A stretch of DNA of 13,541 nucleotides from NCBI GenBank assembly GCA_016791285.1, contig JAEUMX010000220.1, positions 1 to 13,541 of the forward strand, read 5' to 3'. Source of the stretch: Burkholderiales bacterium (GTDB lineage: Bacteria; Pseudomonadota; Gammaproteobacteria; Burkholderiales; JAEUMW01). Position numbers and translations under genes: made by a program. Positions 7,565 to 13,470 of the stretch are shown here, piece after piece (the first letter of the stretch is position 1; each line of letters begins with the position of its first letter). Below the pieces are notes generated by a model, which saw only the letters and a list, made by a program, of their open reading frames with translations, ran no database searches and had not been told where the DNA came from.

Positions 7565-9064
7565 TCAGGCCGCACGCAGCCTGCGGATCTTCCCGTCCTG
7601 CTTGGTGAGCACGTAAAGCGCGCCGTCCTCGCCTTCGCCGAACCTCAGGTCGACGCGTTCGGACAAGCCGACCACCTGGCGCAGGGTCACGACCTGTCCG
7701 TTACGCTTGAGGGTGAGCTCGCGCAACTGCGCCACCGCGCCCAACTTGAGCTGGCTCGCCGGCACGTGGAAGATGCGGCCGTTGACCAGGTCGCCGCAGA
7801 CGTAGTGCCCGGCCAGCGCGGGAATGGCGCTGCCCCGGTAGACGAAGCCGCCGGCGATCCCGAGCCGGTCGCTGCCGAAGGGCCGCCCCTGCGCGTCGAA
7901 GGCTTCGCTGCGATCGTACTGTGCCACGGGATACACGAAGGGTCTCTTCGTGGCATCGCCGGGGAACCGCCACGTATCGTCGGCGGGCAATGTATGGAGG
8001 ATGTCCTCGTCGCCGCGCTGGGTGGCGAAGGTGCCCTCGCGCAGCGGCCAGCCATAGTTGCCGCCGCGCACTCCGATGTTCACCTCCTCGACCCATGCCT
8101 GGCCGATGTCGGTGAAGATCAGTCTGCCGGCGACACCCCGGTCGAAGGACAGGTTCTGCGGGTGACGCAGGCCGAGCGCCCAGATCTCGGGCAGCACCCC
8201 CGATCGCCCCACGAACGGATTGTCACCGGGAACCCGATAGGCTGCGCCGCTCGCGGCGAGCGGATCGATGCGCAGGATCTTGCCCAGCGCGCGCGCCGGA
8301 TTCTGCGCGTGATTGTATTGGTCAGGGTAGGCGGGCGTATTCCCACCATCGCCCAGGCCGACGAACATGAGTCCGTACCCTGCCTGCCCCGGTCGGAGGC
8401 TCGGATCGAACAGGATTTGATCCAGGCAATGGTCCGGGCGGTACTGCGCAACCCGGAAGAGCTCACGACGGCTGAAGCTCCCGTCGGAGCCCCGGCGCCA
8501 TTCCGCGACGACGTTGTGATGGTCGACCCGAATCGTGGAGGTCATCGCGAACAGCTTGACGCTGGCCGGCCGGCTGGCCGCGGTCTCCGTGTGCGCCGTG
8601 TAGAGACGGCCGAAGCCCGGCCGCCCCGAGCGTGCGAAATCGGGGTGAAAGGCGAAGCTGCGCAGCCCCGTTTGCTGTCCGGTGACGAACGCCGACCCGC
8701 GCGCCTTCGCGACGTCGAGAAACAGCGAGGCGGCACCGCTCACCGGATCGATGCCCCACAGCTTGCCCCGGCTGTCGCACGCGAAGAGGCGGCGGCTGCC
8801 GTCGCCGGCATGGTAGAGATAGTTGAGCGCGGCGTATGGCCGCGCGGTCGACGAGGCGGGCGGCTTGGCTAAGTCGGCGATCTCGACCGCGACCCCGCTC
8901 TTCTGAATCCGTGCGCCGATGGGATTGGGGCTGACGACTGCCGCGTGCGCGTGTGGCGCGCCGACTCTCGAAGGCGGCAGGCCGGATGCGAGAAAACCGA
9001 TCAACCCTCCCATCGCGGTGCGCAGAAGGTGGCGTCGCTCGATGTCCAGATCATGCCTTTTCAT
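7565..9064 (-). CDS. PQQ-dependent sugar (aldose/sorbosone) dehydrogenase-like protein
   Basis: A 499-residue periplasmic beta-propeller oxidoreductase of the soluble glucose/sorbosone dehydrogenase family, which uses PQQ to oxidise aldoses or similar compounds. A twin-arginine signal is visible (R10-R11 in ERRHLLRTAMGG, hydrophobic stretch to about 30, possible cleavage after AHA at 39-41). Family motifs follow in order: SFAFHPDFA with candidate catalytic His140, LGDGGN at 237-242, LGKILRID at 260-267, PEIWALGLRHPQNLSFD at 292-308, and GGNYGWPLREG at 334-344. In soluble glucose dehydrogenase the Arg-Asn of the RNPQG motif helps bind PQQ; here Arg300 is kept but the next residue is His. The protein has no heme motif of its own. 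The diheme cytochrome gene directly upstream on the same strand may encode its electron acceptor. The spacer between them is 213 bases and structured. Confidence 0.92.
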   Translation of the reverse strand: MKRHDLDIERRHLLRTAMGGLIGFLASGLPPSRVGAPHAHAAVVSPNPIGARIQKSGVAVEIADLAKPPASSTARPYAALNYLYHAGDGSRRLFACDSRGKLWGIDPVSGAASLFLDVAKARGSAFVTGQQTGLRSFAFHPDFARSGRPGFGRLYTAHTETAASRPASVKLFAMTSTIRVDHHNVVAEWRRGSDGSFSRRELFRVAQYRPDHCLDQILFDPSLRPGQAGYGLMFVGLGDGGNTPAYPDQYNHAQNPARALGKILRIDPLAASGAAYRVPGDNPFVGRSGVLPEIWALGLRHPQNLSFDRGVAGRLIFTDIGQAWVEEVNIGVRGGNYGWPLREGTFATQRGDEDILHTLPADDTWRFPGDATKRPFVYPVAQYDRSEAFDAQGRPFGSDRLGIAGGFVYRGSAIPALAGHYVCGDLVNGRIFHVPASQLKLGAVAQLRELTLKRNGQVVTLRQVVGLSERVDLRFGEGEDGALYVLTKQDGKIRRLRAA

Positions 9065-9179
9065 TGGTAGTCATTCTCCCCGGATGCTGGCGACTCCGCC
9101 ATCAGCGGTGCAGGTGGCAGCGGCGCGATCCCCGGCAGACGGGAAGCCGGCAGCCGCAGCCGGCAGTGTCACGGGTACG

Positions 9180-9232
9180 TCCGCGGAGGTCAACCACCGG
9201 TCTGGACGCGCTGCCGGTTCAACCTCCGCGGA
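9180..9232 (-). repeat. 11-base perfect inverted repeat in the cytochrome/PQQ-gene spacer
   Basis: TCCGCGGAGGT (9180-9190) and ACCTCCGCGGA (9222-9232) are exact reverse complements separated by 31 bases. Inside the loop, ACCGG (9196-9200) can pair with CCGGT (9214-9218), which would extend the stem after a small interruption. No T-run follows on either strand, so a classical terminator is unlikely. It may be an RNA processing or stability element that sets cytochrome against dehydrogenase expression, a weak attenuator, or a DNA operator. A second hairpin (GCCGGC at 9146-9151 and 9159-9164) lies between it and the PQQ gene. Confidence 0.6.
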
Positions 9233-9248
9233 GTAATCACCGCGACAT

Positions 9249-9262
9249 TGCGCCGCGGCGCA
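9249..9262 (-). repeat. 14-base perfect palindrome downstream of the cytochrome gene
   Basis: TGCGCCGCGGCGCA reads the same on both strands and lies 15 bases beyond the cytochrome stop codon. It can form a short GC stem in the transcript, but no T-run follows. It may mark the 3' end of a cytochrome-only transcript together with the inverted repeat at 9180-9232. Confidence 0.45.
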
Positions 9263-9277
9263 GGGAGCGGCGTGCTT

Positions 9278-10315
9278 TCAGCTCGGCTTGAAATCGAACT
9301 TCGTGCTGACTGGCGCGCTGTTGCCCCGCTTGATTCGCACGCTGATCGAATAGGGATCCTTCCCGATCATCTGGAAGTAGTTCCCGTAGCTGATCCTGTC
9401 TTCGATCGGGACCAGTTCGAGCTTCTTGGTCTCGCCGCGCTGCGCCAAGTCCTCTACCGTCACCTCGACGTTCGCGTCGGTGATCTCACCCTTGGTCTCG
9501 CTGTCGAAGAGCGAGATGTTGATGTGATAGTAGCCCTTGCCGGTCGGCACACCACCGTGCATGGCACCCCCTGTACCCCGTTTTGCCTGCTGGGCAGCGA
9601 GCGACGCGGCGGGCACGACGCCGAGATACACCTCCGTCCTGCCGACGGTCTTGCGATTGGCCGCGGGCACCGCGGCGCGCGACGCCCCCGTAGCCTTCGC
9701 CACCGCGCCAGCCGGGTTGAACATGTACACGACCGCACTTTGGATCTCCGCGTCCGTGAGGTCGGAGAGACCGCCCCGGGCCGGCATGCCGCCGTGTCCG
9801 TGGATCGCGGAGCGGACGGCGGCATTCAAGCCCTGCTGCAGCCGGGGTGTCCACGCCGCGCGGTCGCCGATCTTCGGTGCTCCGCCCTCGCCGCTCTGAT
9901 GACAGCGTGCGCACTGCGCCTGCACCACCTGTTCGCCGGTGCGCTCGGCACGCGGTGCGGACTTGTCGATCGGCTCGGCCCACGAACCCCCCGACTGATT
10001 CACCATATAGGTCACGGCGCGCTCGATCTCGAAGTCGGTGACGTTCGGGTTGCCCCCATGGGCGGGCATCTCGCGGATGCCTTTGATGGCGTGGTCGGTC
10101 AGCGCCGTGAGCCCCTGCGAGGCACGCGCGTGCCACGCCTTCGCATCGCCGATCTTCGGTGCGCCCTGGGCACCGGTGGCGTGACAGGAAGCGCAAACCG
10201 CGTCGACCACTTCCTTCCCACTTCGATCTGCCCTCGCTTCCTGCGAGACCAGCAGCACACCGGCAGCGGCTATGCCGACCGCCAATAACCTATGTTGCGT
10301 TTTAGTCGTGAACAT
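9278..10315 (-). CDS. Diheme class c5-type cytochrome with unassigned C-terminal beta domain
   Basis: A secreted periplasmic electron carrier of 345 residues. The signal peptide is about 1-29 (MFTTKTQHRLL, hydrophobic core, EARA). Two tandem cytochrome c5-like modules follow: CASCH at 41-45 with distal Met83 in REMPAHGG, and CARCH at 135-139 with Met177 in GGMPARGG. Both share GAPKIGD, TD-EI and AV-YM elements. From about 225 to the end a separate domain begins (YHINISLFDSETKGEI, VEVTVEDL, SYGNYFQM, YSISVRIKR). It looks beta-rich, perhaps Ig-like, FixH-like or YtkA-like, and I cannot name it. I chose the ATG at 10315 because GGGAGG lies 7 bases upstream; the in-frame ATG at 10336 would place that site inside the gene. 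It lies upstream of the PQQ dehydrogenase-like gene, whose electrons it could accept. Confidence 0.93.
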   Translation of the reverse strand: MFTTKTQHRLLAVGIAAAGVLLVSQEARADRSGKEVVDAVCASCHATGAQGAPKIGDAKAWHARASQGLTALTDHAIKGIREMPAHGGNPNVTDFEIERAVTYMVNQSGGSWAEPIDKSAPRAERTGEQVVQAQCARCHQSGEGGAPKIGDRAAWTPRLQQGLNAAVRSAIHGHGGMPARGGLSDLTDAEIQSAVVYMFNPAGAVAKATGASRAAVPAANRKTVGRTEVYLGVVPAASLAAQQAKRGTGGAMHGGVPTGKGYYHINISLFDSETKGEITDANVEVTVEDLAQRGETKKLELVPIEDRISYGNYFQMIGKDPYSISVRIKRGNSAPVSTKFDFKPS

Positions 10316-10322
10316 GGCAGCA

Positions 10323-10328
10323 CCTCCC
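10323..10328 (-). promoter_or_regulatory. Strong ribosome binding site of the diheme cytochrome gene
   Basis: GGGAGG on the minus strand sits 7 bases before the ATG at 10315. It decides between this start and the in-frame ATG 21 bases further upstream, which has no comparable site. Confidence 0.8.
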
Positions 10329-10354
10329 TTGAGCAACCGTAGTCAGACATTCCC

Positions 10355-10360
10355 AGTATA
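10355..10360 (-). promoter_or_regulatory. Possible -10 element of the cytochrome promoter
   Basis: TATACT on the minus strand (five of six matches to TATAAT) lies in an AT-rich patch with a run of five T just upstream, about 40 bases before the start codon. No good -35 hexamer is found 16 to 18 bases upstream, as expected if the promoter depends on an activator. It would place the start of transcription near 10348. Confidence 0.45.
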
Positions 10361-10401
10361 GGAAAAACTGACACCCATTCGGCAGGGAAAGCCACCTTGA
10401 T

Positions 10402-10415
10402 CTGATCCATGTCAA
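10402..10415 (-). promoter_or_regulatory. FNR/ANR-like binding site upstream of the cytochrome gene
   Basis: On the minus strand the site reads TTGAC-ATGG-ATCAG, matching the FNR/CRP-family consensus TTGAT-N4-ATCAA at 8 of 10 defined positions. Its centre is about 60 bases upstream of the start of transcription inferred from the TATACT element, close to the -61.5 position used by class I FNR activators. A TTGACA hexamer is contained in it, but no -10 follows 17 bases later. The site is plausible but unproven. Confidence 0.4.
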
Positions 10416-10526
10416 TCGTTCGATGCGCTTCCCGCCCGACCACCTGACGCGGACGCCGCCCGCCTGCCCGGCAGCGCGATGCACAGTCTGCCGCGGGCGG
10501 GTCATCTCTCGTCATGGAGCATGCGC

Positions 10527-10553
10527 CGGGGGCGGTCTTCTGCGACGCCCCCG
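10527..10553 (-). terminator. GC-rich hairpin after the CorA-like gene, possible terminator
   Basis: CGGGGGCG (10527-10534) and CGCCCCCG (10546-10553) form an eight-base perfect stem around an 11-base loop, beginning 8 bases past the stop codon of the CorA-like gene. No T-run follows on the minus strand, so efficiency as an intrinsic terminator is doubtful. With the cytochrome promoter region beyond it, this is a sensible transcript boundary. Confidence 0.45.
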
Positions 10554-10561
10554 TAGTCCTT

Positions 10562-12214
10562 TCAGGGCACGGGGCGACGCCGCTGGCGCCAGACTTCAGC
10601 GAGGGTGCCGAGCTTTGCCTCGCGCGGGAGGCGCTCGTCGGACAGCGCCTCGAGGAACTCCGACAGCGGCTTCGACTTGAGGATGAAGAAAAGAATCAGC
10701 GCGGCCGACGGGATGAAGAACAGCAGGAAGAGCAGCAGTTGCTGCCACAGCGGGTTCTCGGCGGCGTCGATCACGTTCATGCCGAGAAAGCCGGTGCAGA
10801 GTGTGCCGATCAATCCGAACGTGGTGACGACCGTAAGCCGCACCACGGTGTTCGCCTGGCGGCGCAGGCTGTCGCTGTCGAGATAGCTGCTCATCTCCTG
10901 GATCTCGTCCTGGACTTCCTCGAACAGTGCGTCGGTACCGAGGTGCCGCGCGCAGAGGCGATACAACGCCTTCGATTGCGCCTGATCGGACAGGTCGTGG
11001 AACCAGTAACGGTGAGTAAAGCGCAGGAAGATCTCGAACTGCTGCCGGATCCTGCGCTTGAAGATCTTGACCGAATCGGCGTTGTGCACCTCGAGCCGAT
11101 TCAAGGCATCCAGCAGGCGGTCGGAGATCATGAGCAGCGCCGCTTTGTGGAAGTGCGCGATCATGAACAGCAGGAAATACTGGTGGCGGAACTGACTGAA
11201 GACGCCGGTCTCGCGGTCGGTGAAGACACGCGTGTTCGCATCGCCGACCGCGACCAGCGCATGCCCGCAGCACAGGTAGCGGGTATTGCGTTCCTCGATA
11301 CGGTCGCTCCAGTAGCGGTCGTAGCAGAAGTTCTCCTCGAAGTCCGCGACATGGCGATCGGAATAGGGGAGCATCTCGTCGCTGCCCGACGCGGTCACGA
11401 GACCGAGACGGACGAAGTCGCCGCGGGACAGGGACTTCGGTTTCTCCATGGCGAGATAACCCATCACCGGCATGCGGTAATACTCGATCTGGCGGTAGCG
11501 GATCACGCCGCGCTCGTCGGCGTGGTCCAGCACCAGCGGCCGCAGGAGGAACGCCCAGTGGGCCGCGAGGCAGGGCGCGCGATGCCGGCAGACGAACGAG
11601 AGATACTTGTCCCGCTTCTGGTAATCCGACACGGCCAGCACCGCCCCCTCGGGCGAGAGCCATTCCGTCTTGTGCATGCAGTGCAGGCCCTCCCCGTCCT
11701 GGTCCCAGCCCGCCGGGTAGGCGCGACCGAAGCGGTACAGGATGTCTTCGGCCACCACCAGGGACAGATCGTCCGCGAACACTTCCACCCCCAGCAGCAC
11801 CACGTCGATGTCGAAGAAGAAGTAGAGGTCGATATGGGCGACGCTCAGGGTCAGCGGCGATTCGCCCGGCGAGAGGGTGAGCCGCACGGCGGACACGTCT
11901 CCACGCCGGAATGCGCGCATGGGGGAGGCGCCGCGCTGCGCGTCCTGTCCCGCACGTCGGCTCTCGCCGTAGAGAAAGCGCTGCACGTGCGGCAGGAACG
12001 TGACGAACTCGTTGTAGTGCCGCTCCTTGAACTCGGCGGGATCGCCGGTGAATTCGTCCAGCACCTCGTGCCAGGGGTTGTCCTCGCGCTCCTGCTCGAG
12101 CACTTCCCAGTGCTTCTGGATCTGCGCGCCTTCCCGGATCGGCATCAACTGCAGCGGCCACAGCAGGATCTGCCGGAAATGGCGCACGCGCTTCTCGGGC
12201 GCAGTATTGGTCAT
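10562..12214 (-). CDS. CorA-like divalent cation transporter family protein with large N-terminal domain
   Basis: A 550-residue inner-membrane protein. Two C-terminal helices (about 457-477 and 488-512) flank the GMN signature at 478-480 (FLGMNVID), the selectivity motif of CorA-type Mg2+/Co2+ channels. About 455 cytoplasmic residues precede them, far more than the roughly 240 to 270 of classical CorA (total about 316). The region before TM1 (about 355-455) is helical and charged, as expected for the CorA stalk helix. The N-terminal part (for example VAHIDLYFFFDIDVVLLGVEVFADDL, here 125-150 in the protein) is not one I recognise. The acidic loop that follows GMN in classical CorA is reduced to DAAENP. 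The ATG at 12214 has GGAGG 5 bases upstream. The gene seems to be its own unit: a hairpin follows its stop and a divergent gene lies upstream. The transported ion is not proven. Confidence 0.88.
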   Translation of the reverse strand: MTNTAPEKRVRHFRQILLWPLQLMPIREGAQIQKHWEVLEQEREDNPWHEVLDEFTGDPAEFKERHYNEFVTFLPHVQRFLYGESRRAGQDAQRGASPMRAFRRGDVSAVRLTLSPGESPLTLSVAHIDLYFFFDIDVVLLGVEVFADDLSLVVAEDILYRFGRAYPAGWDQDGEGLHCMHKTEWLSPEGAVLAVSDYQKRDKYLSFVCRHRAPCLAAHWAFLLRPLVLDHADERGVIRYRQIEYYRMPVMGYLAMEKPKSLSRGDFVRLGLVTASGSDEMLPYSDRHVADFEENFCYDRYWSDRIEERNTRYLCCGHALVAVGDANTRVFTDRETGVFSQFRHQYFLLFMIAHFHKAALLMISDRLLDALNRLEVHNADSVKIFKRRIRQQFEIFLRFTHRYWFHDLSDQAQSKALYRLCARHLGTDALFEEVQDEIQEMSSYLDSDSLRRQANTVVRLTVVTTFGLIGTLCTGFLGMNVIDAAENPLWQQLLLFLLFFIPSAALILFFILKSKPLSEFLEALSDERLPREAKLGTLAEVWRQRRRPVP

Positions 12215-12247
12215 TAACGCCTCCGGGGCGCGCGGTGAGAGGCTTCA

Positions 12248-12253
12248 AGTATA
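12248..12253 (-). promoter_or_regulatory. Possible -10 element of the CorA-like gene
   Basis: TATACT on the minus strand lies 33 bases upstream of the start codon in the 145-base divergent region shared with the DUF3455 gene. No convincing -35 hexamer is seen at the normal distance. A small inverted repeat ATCCG-AAA-CGGAT (12286-12298) lies upstream of it and could be an operator for either direction. Confidence 0.35.
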
Positions 12254-12359
12254 AGACGCCGTCCGCGGGGCGGTGACATCGACGCATCCGAAACGGATCA
12301 TCCCGCGTAATGAGGTGCGAGATCCGCAAGTCGCGGTTCCGCTCACCAAGGAGAGGTCC

Positions 12360-12878
12360 ATGTTGAAGCGCATCCTGATTGCCACCGCCTGCCTCACGAC
12401 CACTGCCGTCGCCCAAGCCGATCCCGTCGCCGCACCCGAGCCGGTGCGCGCGCCCGCCGGGCATCGCGTCGCGTGGGATACGCTTGGCATCGGCGAGATC
12501 ACCTACGAATGCCGGGAGAAGAAGGACGCCATGGGACAGTTCGAATGGGTGTTCGTTGCCCCCGCCGCCACGCTGTACGACATGCAGAAGAAGAGCGTCG
12601 GCCGCTACTACGGGGGCCCGACCTGGGAGTCGAACGACGGATCGAAAGTGACCGGCAAGCAGGTCGCCGTCGCACCCTCCCCCAACGCCGGCAGCATTCC
12701 GCTGCAGCTCGTCAAGGCCGAGCCGGCCATGGGCAGCGGCGCGCTTTCCGGCGTGAGCTACATCCAGCGACTCGACACCAAGGCGGGCGTAGCACCGGCC
12801 TCGGCTTGCGACGCCCAGGTCAAGGGCAAACAGGAGAAGGTCTGGTACGAAGCGCGGTATGTGTTCTATCGGCCGTGA
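12360..12878 (+). CDS. Secreted DUF3455 domain protein
   Basis: A 172-residue protein of unknown function with a clear Sec signal peptide (MLKRILIATACLTTTAVAQA, cleavage after residue 20), so it is periplasmic or exported. The rest is one DUF3455 domain: GEITYECRE (45-53), FEWVFVAPAATLYD (61-74), GRYYGGPTWESNDGSKVTG (81-99), VSYIQRLDTKAGVAP (132-146), and a C-terminal YEARYVFYRP. Cys51 and Cys150 are the only cysteines in the mature protein and could form a disulfide. The frame is open further upstream, but the ATG at 12360 has AAGGAGAGG ending 3 bases before it, with GGAG 6 bases away, and starts the signal peptide. It is transcribed divergently from the CorA-like gene and ends at a strong hairpin, so it is probably monocistronic. 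DUF3455 proteins are common in proteobacteria, and no function is established to my knowledge. Confidence 0.92.
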   Translation: MLKRILIATACLTTTAVAQADPVAAPEPVRAPAGHRVAWDTLGIGEITYECREKKDAMGQFEWVFVAPAATLYDMQKKSVGRYYGGPTWESNDGSKVTGKQVAVAPSPNAGSIPLQLVKAEPAMGSGALSGVSYIQRLDTKAGVAPASACDAQVKGKQEKVWYEARYVFYRP

Positions 12879-12886
12879 GGGCAGAC

Positions 12887-12911
12887 GGGAGAGGCGCTCG
12901 CCGCCTCTCCC
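12887..12911 (+). terminator. Ten-base-pair hairpin after the DUF3455 gene, likely terminator
   Basis: GGGAGAGGCG (12887-12896) and CGCCTCTCCC (12902-12911) pair perfectly around a five-base loop, starting 8 bases after the stop codon. The stem is strong, but it is followed by CGGGCCCG rather than a T-run, so termination may need Rho or the stem may protect the mRNA end. Confidence 0.55.
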
Positions 12912-12948
12912 CGGGCCCGCGCATCGCCGCTTGTGCAGCGGTTGACAG

Positions 12949-13056
12949 TACGAGATCGTCGACGACCGGGTGATCCTCACCAAAGCCCGTCGTGGCGGCG
13001 CGATCGAAGACCCCTTCCGCACTTTCGAAGAATGGGGCGGCGAGGCGGACACGTCG
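12949..13056 (+). pseudogene. Remnant of an AbrB/PrlF-type antitoxin (C-terminal part)
   Basis: Read from 12949, the frame gives YEIVDDRVILTKARRGG, then AIEDPFRTFEEWGGEADT. This resembles the end of the swapped-hairpin DNA-binding domain (xYEIVDDRVxLxKA) and the acidic toxin-binding tail (DPFxTFxEWxxEAD) of SpoVT/AbrB- and PrlF-type antitoxins. The first 35 codons have strong G/C third positions, so the stretch was once coding. A TGA at 12943-12945 closes the frame just upstream and the AbrB N-terminus is absent. After about residue 36 the similarity ends, and the frame runs on as apparent noise to 13218. A GTG at 12970 could start an 82-residue frame, but this would lack the DNA-binding half. 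No toxin gene follows. It is most likely a decayed toxin-antitoxin locus. The family call rests on recalled motifs. Confidence 0.55.
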
Positions 13057-13470
13057 ATCGCCAAGGGTCCAGGCTTCTCCGCCAAAGTTGTCCACACCTT
13101 TTCCTCTCGATCTGGCCTTGCCGGTTCGTTCGGCTCGTGGCTGCGGAACTTGCGCGAACGCGCCAGCACCAGAGGTTGCATCCAGAACTTTGCGCAGGCG
13201 CGACCTTTCGCAACGTGAACGTGCATGTTCGAAGACGGGGTTCGACCCAAAGCGGAAGCTTGTCACGCGAGAAAGCAGTCGTTCAAAGCCCTACCCTAGA
13301 GAGAGCGCCACGGCGCTCGGTCAGCACTTGCCCGGCGCGAATATCACGGCCAGCCTCGTTCCGCAGGGCCCGGGGCTGGCATAGATTCGCCGTGTTCAGA
13401 CCTAAGCCGGCGTAGCCGGAACCAAACAAGATAAAGTAGTGGGGACCCATCCAGGCAAGCGGAGGCGACG
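13057..13470. other. Gene-poor stretch between the antitoxin remnant and the edge gene
   Basis: No intact gene can be supported. Third-position bias is lost after 13056, and open frames on both strands have no recognisable motif. A seven-base inverted repeat (GAGCGCC at 13303-13309, GGCGCTC at 13312-13318) and a small hairpin CCGGC-GTA-GCCGG (13408-13420) are present. The last 60 bases are noticeably richer in A and probably hold the promoter of the gene starting at 13471. If that gene is mobile, its left boundary should lie in this stretch. Confidence 0.4.
13461..13465 (+). promoter_or_regulatory. Ribosome binding site of the edge gene
   Basis: GGAGG lies 5 bases before the ATG at 13471 and 8 bases before the second, in-frame ATG at 13474. 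This supports a real translation start here and leaves the exact choice between the two open. Confidence 0.6.

Noticed and set aside
5759..8872. A 1037-codon open frame on the plus strand across the GT2, GT-C and PQQ genes
   Set aside because: It is antisense to genes with clear motifs, its translation is dominated by Arg, His, Gln, Glu and Asp typical of reverse reading of GC-rich genes, and it has no recognisable domain.
10270..10515. Small minus-strand frame across the cytochrome promoter region
   Set aside because: It overlaps the FNR-like site, the -10 element and the cytochrome signal peptide in another frame, and has no ribosome binding site or motif.
10514..12217. A 567-codon open frame on the plus strand opposite the CorA-like gene
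   Set aside because: It is rich in Glu, His, Arg and Val without domains, and antisense to a gene with an ideal ribosome binding site and the GMN motif.
13217..13230. GAAC-N6-GTTC as a LexA-type operator
   Set aside because: The spacing does not fit the GAAC-N4-GTTC type or the CTGT-N8-ACAG type, and it lies about 240 bases from the nearest start codon.
12820..13266. A 148-codon minus-strand frame (and a longer one to 13250) opposite the antitoxin remnant
   Set aside because: It is not similar to anything recognisable and is antisense to the terminator hairpin and the coding-like antitoxin fragment.
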